NCBI GenBank assembly: GCA_937996535.1
Contig: CALKVF010000102.1
Location: 1 to 9,576, forward strand
Source: an uncultured Novosphingobium sp.
Lineage (GTDB): Bacteria > Pseudomonadota > Alphaproteobacteria > Sphingomonadales > Sphingomonadaceae
Direction of reading: 5' to 3'
DNA length: 9,576 nucleotides
Positions 6,033 to 9,576 of the stretch are shown here, piece after piece. A program made the position numbers and the translations under genes. Position 1 is the stretch's first letter. The number at the start of each line of letters is the position of its first letter. The notes beneath the pieces were generated by a model, which saw only the letters and a list, made by a program, of their open reading frames with translations, made no database searches and had not been told where the DNA came from.

Positions 6033-6923
6033 ATGGCCGATCAACCTGTTCCTGTCCCGAATGCCGGTTCCGCTCAATCGTCCACAGCGGATGCAGTGCG
6101 ACGCAGCTTCCCGGCCCAGGGAGTGCCCGTGATCCACCGGGTCAACCGGTTGGGGCTTTGGACCCTCTATATGAAGGAGGTCCGCCGTTTCTTCAAGGTC
6201 CAGACCCAGACGATCTGGGCACCGGCGATGACCACGCTGCTTTATCTGATGATCTTTACCGTCGCGATGGGCCGCGGCGGGCGTGAAGTGCTTGGCGTGC
6301 CCTTCGCCAGCTTCGTCGCCCCGGGGCTGATCGTGATGGGGATGATCAACAACGCTTTTGCCAATACCAGCTTCAATTTCCTCTCGGGCAAGATCCAGGG
6401 AACGATCGTCGATTACCTGATGCCGCCGATCTCCAACGGCGAACTGATGCTCGGGCTGATCGGCGCGGCGGTAACTCGCGCGGTGCTGGTGGGCTGCGCG
6501 ATCAGCGCGGCGATGCTGCTGTGGCCGGGCGTGCACCTGTCGGTGCAGCACCCCTGGGCGGTGGTCTGGTTCGGCGTAATGGGATCGACCATGCTGGCGA
6601 TCATTGGCCTTGCGACCTCGCTCTGGGCCGAAAAGTTCGATCACGCCGCGATGGTCACCAATTTCGTGATCACCCCGCTGACCATGCTTTCGGGCACGTT
6701 CTACGTGATCCACAACCTGGCCCCGGCCTTCCAGGCGGTGAGCCGGGTGAACCCGTTCTTTTACGTGATCTCGGGCTTCCGCTTCGGGTTCCTCGGGCAG
6801 AGCGACATCGGCGATACCAACCTCGCTGTGCTCAACGGCGCGATCTATATCGGCGTGCTCAATCTGGTCTTCGGTGCGGCGCTTTATGCCCTGCTGCGCA
6901 GCGGCTGGAAGCTCAAGAGCTGA
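6033..6923 (+). CDS. ABC-2 type transporter permease, YadH-like
   Basis: A 296-residue inner-membrane permease of the ABC-2 family, closely resembling E. coli YadH as I remember it. Shared patterns are KEVRRFFKVQTQTIWAP (48-64), FVAPGLIVMGMINNAFAN (94-111), VITPLTMLSGTFY (212-224) and NPFFYVISGFRFGFLG (240-255). Six membrane segments are likely (about 61-79, 93-111, 139-164, 174-196, 206-225, 267-287). Such permeases pair with an ATPase subunit to export a substrate, which is unknown for this group. No ATPase gene is adjacent, so the partner must be elsewhere. The first in-frame ATG after the gcrA-proximal spacer is 6033, without a Shine-Dalgarno. An alternative GTG at 6129 has a well-placed AGGGAG and would give a 264-residue protein starting where YadH starts. 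The N-terminal 32 residues are hydrophilic and low-complexity. A terminator follows the stop. Confidence 0.9.
   Translation: MADQPVPVPNAGSAQSSTADAVRRSFPAQGVPVIHRVNRLGLWTLYMKEVRRFFKVQTQTIWAPAMTTLLYLMIFTVAMGRGGREVLGVPFASFVAPGLIVMGMINNAFANTSFNFLSGKIQGTIVDYLMPPISNGELMLGLIGAAVTRAVLVGCAISAAMLLWPGVHLSVQHPWAVVWFGVMGSTMLAIIGLATSLWAEKFDHAAMVTNFVITPLTMLSGTFYVIHNLAPAFQAVSRVNPFFYVISGFRFGFLGQSDIGDTNLAVLNGAIYIGVLNLVFGAALYALLRSGWKLKS
6118..6123 (+). promoter_or_regulatory. Shine-Dalgarno site supporting an alternative permease start
   Basis: AGGGAG lies five bases before an in-frame GTG at 6129. ATG 6033 has no recognisable Shine-Dalgarno. The permease may therefore start here in part or in whole; the sequence alone does not settle it. 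Confidence 0.4.
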
Positions 6924-6940
6924 TCCGGCGCGCTGCGGGC

Positions 6941-6970
6941 AAAAAGAAGGGGGGCAGGGCCCCCCTTTTC
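6941..6970. terminator. Bidirectional intrinsic terminator
   Basis: AAGGGGGG (6947-6954) pairs with CCCCCCTT (6960-6967) around a five-base loop. On the plus strand it is followed by TTTTC for the permease. On the minus strand the tail reads TTCTTTTT, which serves the convergent lipoprotein gene ending at 6997. The purine/pyrimidine layout makes it work in both directions. Confidence 0.88.
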
Positions 6971-6996
6971 ATTGATTGGGCAAGTCCCGGCCGGCT

Positions 6997-7887
6997 TCAG
7001 ATATCGCCGCCGACATATTGTTGCAGTTCGCTTGCTCGCTGCGAGGATGCCTCGGCCTGGCATTGGGCTTCGGTCGAACGCTGCTCGGTCGGGTCGGTCG
7101 ATCCCTGAAGTCCCCGCACCTTGCACGATGCGTCCTTCTGTTTGATCCAGGCGCGTTGCTGGGCAAGCAATTGCTGCCGGGTTTGCGGCTCCAGCGCCTG
7201 CCAGATGGTGTTCAGCGAGGCATCAGCGGTCTTGCGGGCAACCATCGCCTGTTCAAGCGTGGCATTGCGCTCCGCGCTCAACGCGTCCTGCTGCTGCTTG
7301 TCTGCCAGAGCGGCCTGTTCCTGCTGCATCCGGTTTTCGGTTTCGATCCGCGATTTCAGCAGTGACGCGGCAACCACTTCGCCAAACACGTCCAGCTTGC
7401 TGTTGGCGTTTTCGAACTCCGCGATCACCTTTTGGCCGTCGTCGGTCGGCTGAACATTATAGTCGAGGTCGCTCTTGAGATAGTCGGCGCCTTTCTCGAC
7501 ACTGGCTGAATCCGCCATTTGCGTGGTGGTGGTCAGTCCCGCCAGTTCACGCGACCGATCGGCGTCCTTGAACGTCGATGCGGGAAAGACGATTTTGAGA
7601 TTGCCGGTGCAGAAGCGTTTCGTGCTGTTCGGATCTTCTTTCGTCGTCCGGATATTCTCGATAACCAGCTTGATTTGGCCGATGGCGGCGCGGATTTCCG
7701 AATTGCTGATCAATTGGCTGCCATCGTTCGCCTTGGCGCGCTCCACGGCGACCTTTTCAAGCCCCTCGCGGATGGCCGCTTCAAGAGCGCCCTTGGCGTT
7801 GTCATCCGAACACGACACGTTCGATTTTCCGCAGGCGGACAGCGTTAATGCCGCAGTCGCGGCGATTATCAGGCCTAGTCTCTTCAT
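6997..7887 (-). CDS. LprI/DUF1311-domain lipoprotein
   Basis: A 296-residue putative lipoprotein. The N-terminus MKRLGLIIAATAALTLSAC is a lipoprotein signal with lipobox LSA-C19, which supports the start at 7887 over a further upstream in-frame start at 8037. Residues about 24-175 form an uncharacterised region with two cysteines (26, 93) that could pair. A Gln-rich, probably coiled-coil stretch (180-215) follows. The C-terminal domain (about 219-291) matches the DUF1311/LprI-like pattern: ADASLNTIWQAL (221-232), LLAQQRAWIKQKDASC (240-255), then Cys276 and an RASELQQY end. In Mycobacterium, LprI was reported as a lysozyme inhibitor. That activity is not implied for all family members and is not shown here. 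The gene stands alone, convergent with the permease across a shared terminator. Its DNA and the upstream spacer look less GC-rich than the neighbours. A GGGGGG before the ATG serves as a weak RBS. Confidence 0.85.
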   Translation of the reverse strand: MKRLGLIIAATAALTLSACGKSNVSCSDDNAKGALEAAIREGLEKVAVERAKANDGSQLISNSEIRAAIGQIKLVIENIRTTKEDPNSTKRFCTGNLKIVFPASTFKDADRSRELAGLTTTTQMADSASVEKGADYLKSDLDYNVQPTDDGQKVIAEFENANSKLDVFGEVVAASLLKSRIETENRMQQEQAALADKQQQDALSAERNATLEQAMVARKTADASLNTIWQALEPQTRQQLLAQQRAWIKQKDASCKVRGLQGSTDPTEQRSTEAQCQAEASSQRASELQQYVGGDI

Positions 7888-8031
7888 ATACCCCCCGTAT
7901 TGAAGCCAAATTCTTCCGCCCTCGGGCAAGGGCGGAGAAATCGCTCGGGCTCGGCTCAAAATCCGAATCGAGCTGCGATTGCTTTCATCTTTGAAAATGT
8001 GCAGGGAATCGGGAGAATTGAATATAAGTGG

Positions 8032-8046
8032 TTGCACTTATTGCAC
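8032..8046. repeat. TTGCAC direct repeat
   Basis: TTGCAC occurs at 8032-8037 and 8041-8046, starting nine bases apart. An inverted TGTGCA lies at 7998-8003, facing TGCACA at 8042-8047. It could be part of a regulator binding site for the lipoprotein promoter on the minus strand. The functional reading is speculative. Confidence 0.35.
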
Positions 8047-8070
8047 ATTGTGTTCGCGCATTTTGTGATT

Positions 8071-8100
8071 TTGACCCTGCTCTGGGCAATCGGGTTAGAT
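8071..8100 (+). promoter_or_regulatory. Candidate promoter for the thioesterase gene
   Basis: TTGACC (8071-8076) and TTAGAT (8095-8100) are separated by 18 bases and lie about 60 bases upstream of ATG 8161. The -35 is good and the -10 is weak. It is the best sigma-70-like pair I found in this spacer. Confidence 0.35.
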
Positions 8101-8160
8101 CTGCATTTTTAGCATCTTATGATCGTTGACCGGCCATGCCGGCCTCGCTAGCCGCAATTC

Positions 8161-8967
8161 ATGACCCAGCCGTTCATTCCGCTTGAGCCGACTGCCGATC
8201 CGCTGCGGTTCCGCCTGAAGGTGGTGCCAGAGCTGTGCGTCGGGCCAGAGCATCACGTGTTCATGTTCGGCGGGGTGGGGCTGGCCTGCGCGGTCGAGGC
8301 GGCCAAGCGGGTGACCGGGCGCGAGCTGATCTGGGCAACCGCGCAGTACCTCTCCTATGCCCGTCCCGGGTCCGATCTCGAAATCGACGTGCGCCTCCCC
8401 GTGGTCGGCCACAACGTGACCCAGGCGGTGATCAACCTGCACTGCGGGGATGACGTGATCATCTCGGCCACGGCGGCGCTGGGGGAACGGCCCGGCAACC
8501 CCTCGCACCAGTGGTTCGATCTGCCGGCGATGCCCGCGCCCGAGGATTGCACCGAATGGGCCGCCTGGAACAATCAGGCCGGTACGCTGATGCGCCAGCT
8601 CGAACTGCGCGTCGCGCCCAATAGCGCGGCATTGGCGCCGCGCACTGGCCAGCTCGATCCGACCGGGAGGATGCAGCTGTGGATGCGCACCCGCTCGGGC
8701 GCGCCGATCGATGCCACGCTGCTCGCGATGATGGGGGATTTCGTGCCGACCGGGGCCGGCGTTGCGCTCGGGCTGATGGGCGGGGGCAACAGCCTCGACA
8801 ATACCCTGCGGCTGCGCGCGGTGGTGCCGACCGAATGGGTGCTGTGTGACATTCAGATGAGCGCGGCGGACCGCGGCTTTGCCCACGGCCACCTGCGCCT
8901 GTTCGCGCAGGACGGGACGCTGATGGCCACCGCTTCGCAGTCGTTGGTGCTGCGCTTCGTCAAGTAA
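8161..8967 (+). CDS. Acyl-CoA thioesterase, TesB-like (double hotdog)
   Basis: A 268-residue cytosolic protein of the acyl-CoA thioesterase II family, which hydrolyses acyl-CoA to free fatty acid and CoA. The N-terminal hotdog half holds GGVGLACAVEAA (37-48), where TesB has its GG-Q/G-x-x-A helix, and ATAQYLSYARPGSDLEIDV (59-77). The C-terminal half holds SLDNTLRLR (211-219), with Asp213 aligning to the catalytic Asp of E. coli TesB, then Ser234 and Gln260 (ATASQ) near the expected second and third active-site positions. TesB usually reads SLDHT, so the His-to-Asn change is notable. The length is slightly below the usual 285-290. An in-frame TAG at 8149 means ATG 8161 is the first possible start, but it lacks a Shine-Dalgarno. 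It is not in an operon with other lipid genes here and converges on hspQ with 22 bases between stops. The substrate chain length is unknown. Confidence 0.85.
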   Translation: MTQPFIPLEPTADPLRFRLKVVPELCVGPEHHVFMFGGVGLACAVEAAKRVTGRELIWATAQYLSYARPGSDLEIDVRLPVVGHNVTQAVINLHCGDDVIISATAALGERPGNPSHQWFDLPAMPAPEDCTEWAAWNNQAGTLMRQLELRVAPNSAALAPRTGQLDPTGRMQLWMRTRSGAPIDATLLAMMGDFVPTGAGVALGLMGGGNSLDNTLRLRAVVPTEWVLCDIQMSAADRGFAHGHLRLFAQDGTLMATASQSLVLRFVK

Positions 8968-8989
8968 GACTGACGACCCTAACGACGGA

Positions 8990-9370
8990 TCAGTGGGTCA
9001 TCGACCGACGCAGGCGATAGCGCCCCTTGTCGAAATCATCGAACAGTTCGGCCACGTTGGGATGGTCGATCGGGCCGCCATCGCCGTCTTCCGCCAGGTT
9101 CTGCTGGCTGACATAGGCGATGTAGCTCGATTCCCCGTTTTCGGCGAACAGGTGGTAAAACGGCTGCTCGCGCGTCGGGCGGACTTCCTTGGGGATCGAT
9201 TCGTACCATTCGTCGCTGTTGGCGAAGACCGGGTCGATATCGAAAATCACGCCGCGAAAGTCGTAGATCTTGTGCCGCACGACATCCCCGATGCCAAAGC
9301 GCGCGCGGGTGCGCGTGGGGGCATCGATCTGCCGTCCGGCCTGGGGAGAGAAGAAAAGTGCGCGGTCCAT
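8990..9370 (-). CDS. hspQ: Heat shock protein HspQ (YccV-like, hemimethylated DNA-binding family)
   Basis: A 126-residue HspQ. In enterobacteria HspQ binds hemimethylated DNA at oriC (as YccV) and acts as a specificity factor for Lon protease. The family core is clear: RFGIGDVVRHKIYDFRGVIF (24-43), DIDPVF (44-49), QPFYHLFAENGESSYIAYVS (69-88) and QQNL (89-92). A short N-terminal segment (MDRALFFSPQAGRQIDAPTR) precedes the core; I recall this extension from sphingomonad homologues. An acidic-then-basic tail (107-126) follows. The start at 9370 is chosen over an open frame extending to 9463, because homology begins there and the upstream codons do not look like the family. The gene is monocistronic and convergent with the thioesterase. 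No sigma-32-type promoter was recognisable upstream. Confidence 0.92.
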   Translation of the reverse strand: MDRALFFSPQAGRQIDAPTRTRARFGIGDVVRHKIYDFRGVIFDIDPVFANSDEWYESIPKEVRPTREQPFYHLFAENGESSYIAYVSQQNLAEDGDGGPIDHPNVAELFDDFDKGRYRLRRSMTH

Positions 9371-9448
9371 GTTCCGCCATATAGGCACCCCCCAGCCCTG
9401 AAACAACGCCGCCCGGCAGCCGATCCACGGAATTTGCATCGCAGGGGC

Positions 9449-9477
9449 TTGGCAAGCGCCCAAGCATCGGCTAACCG
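9449..9477 (+). promoter_or_regulatory. Candidate promoter for tRNA-Ser
   Basis: TTGGCA (9449-9454) and TAACCG (9472-9477) are spaced by 17 bases, about 50 bases before the tRNA. The -10 is poor. A small inverted repeat, GCTTGG/CCAAGC (9447-9452, 9460-9465), overlaps it. Confidence 0.3.
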
Positions 9478-9525
9478 CGCGCTTCCCGACCAGTCCGGCC
9501 CCGCGCCAGACACCGGCGACTTCGC

Positions 9526-9576
9526 GGAGAGGTGGCAGAGAGGTCGAATGCGCCGCACTCGAAATGCGGTGTACGG
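9526..9576 (+). tRNA. tRNA-Ser (anticodon CGA), 5' part
   Basis: The first 51 bases of a serine tRNA, cut by the window edge. The 5' acceptor strand GGAGAGG (9526-9532) is followed by TG. The D stem GCA (9535-9537) pairs with TGC (9549-9551). The anticodon stem CCGCA (9553-9557) pairs with TGCGG (9565-9569) around loop CTCGAAA, giving anticodon CGA (9560-9562), which reads UCG. The sequence then enters the long variable arm typical of tRNA-Ser. The T arm and acceptor 3' end are outside. Confidence 0.93.

Larger units (their letters stand above)
7888..8160. other. AT-richer divergent intergenic spacer
   Basis: 273 bases between the divergent lipoprotein and thioesterase genes, clearly AT-richer than the coding DNA around it, especially 7981-8120. 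It should hold promoters for both genes. Visible elements are two GANTC (GAATC) sites at 7965-7969 and 8006-8010, a TTGCAC direct repeat, a candidate promoter for the thioesterase, and a short CCGGC/GCCGG hairpin at 8130-8142. I see no convincing gene in it. Confidence 0.6.

Noticed and set aside
5979..6713. 244-residue minus-strand open frame opposite the permease
   Set aside because: His/Asp/Arg-rich composition with no domain, opposite a clear membrane protein gene.
7900..8112. 70-residue plus-strand frame in the AT-rich spacer
   Set aside because: Starts at TTG without an RBS. The short hydrophobic end reflects AT-rich noncoding DNA, and it overlaps both expected promoters.
8095..8892. 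265-residue minus-strand open frame opposite the thioesterase
   Set aside because: His/Arg/Gly/Pro-rich shadow. The plus-strand protein has TesB active-site motifs.
9371..9463. 31-residue upstream extension of hspQ
   Set aside because: Not part of the HspQ family pattern; ATG 9370 begins the recognisable N-terminus.

Overview
The window is GC-rich, densely coded bacterial DNA. Several genes point to an alphaproteobacterium, most probably Sphingomonadales (Novosphingobium/Erythrobacter/Sphingomonas type). They are a full-length GcrA cell-cycle regulator, which is essentially confined to Alphaproteobacteria, a polynucleotide phosphorylase with an Arg/Gly/Asp-rich tail, and an alphaproteobacterial-style HspQ. 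The family assignment is inference from protein style. No insertion sequence, phage gene, integrase or CRISPR array is visible, so this looks like ordinary chromosome.

Layout, left to right. The 3' end of pnp (1-275) closes with a strong intrinsic terminator (302-331). Next comes a translationally coupled pair: an exported, cysteine-bearing repeat protein (392-2482) and a DUF3142 lipoprotein (2479-3192). A single-gene SDR dehydrogenase unit (3273-4127) follows, with a palindromic operator candidate just upstream. Convergent to it lies a minus-strand unit of gcrA (5280-5954) followed 56 bp later by a soluble diguanylate cyclase (4135-5223). Divergent from gcrA is a YadH-like ABC-2 permease (6033-6923), and the 78-bp divergent spacer holds a perfect 9-bp-arm palindrome. 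A bidirectional terminator (6941-6970) separates the permease from a convergent LprI/DUF1311-type lipoprotein (6997-7887). After a 273-bp AT-richer spacer comes a TesB-like acyl-CoA thioesterase (8161-8967). It converges on hspQ (8990-9370). A tRNA-Ser(CGA), cut by the window edge, starts at 9526.

Most genes are housekeeping or core-accessory: RNA decay, the cell-cycle transcription programme, c-di-GMP signalling, fatty-acyl metabolism and stress response. The parts least explained by known biology are the TPR-like/DUF3142 envelope pair and the gcrA-diguanylate cyclase arrangement, which would tie a second messenger to the cell-cycle regulator if the two are co-transcribed. The two palindromes upstream of the SDR gene and between gcrA and the permease are concrete regulatory candidates. 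I saw no clear multi-gene defence system or other wholly new system. There is no gene-free stretch over 300 bases; the longest (7888-8160) is described below.
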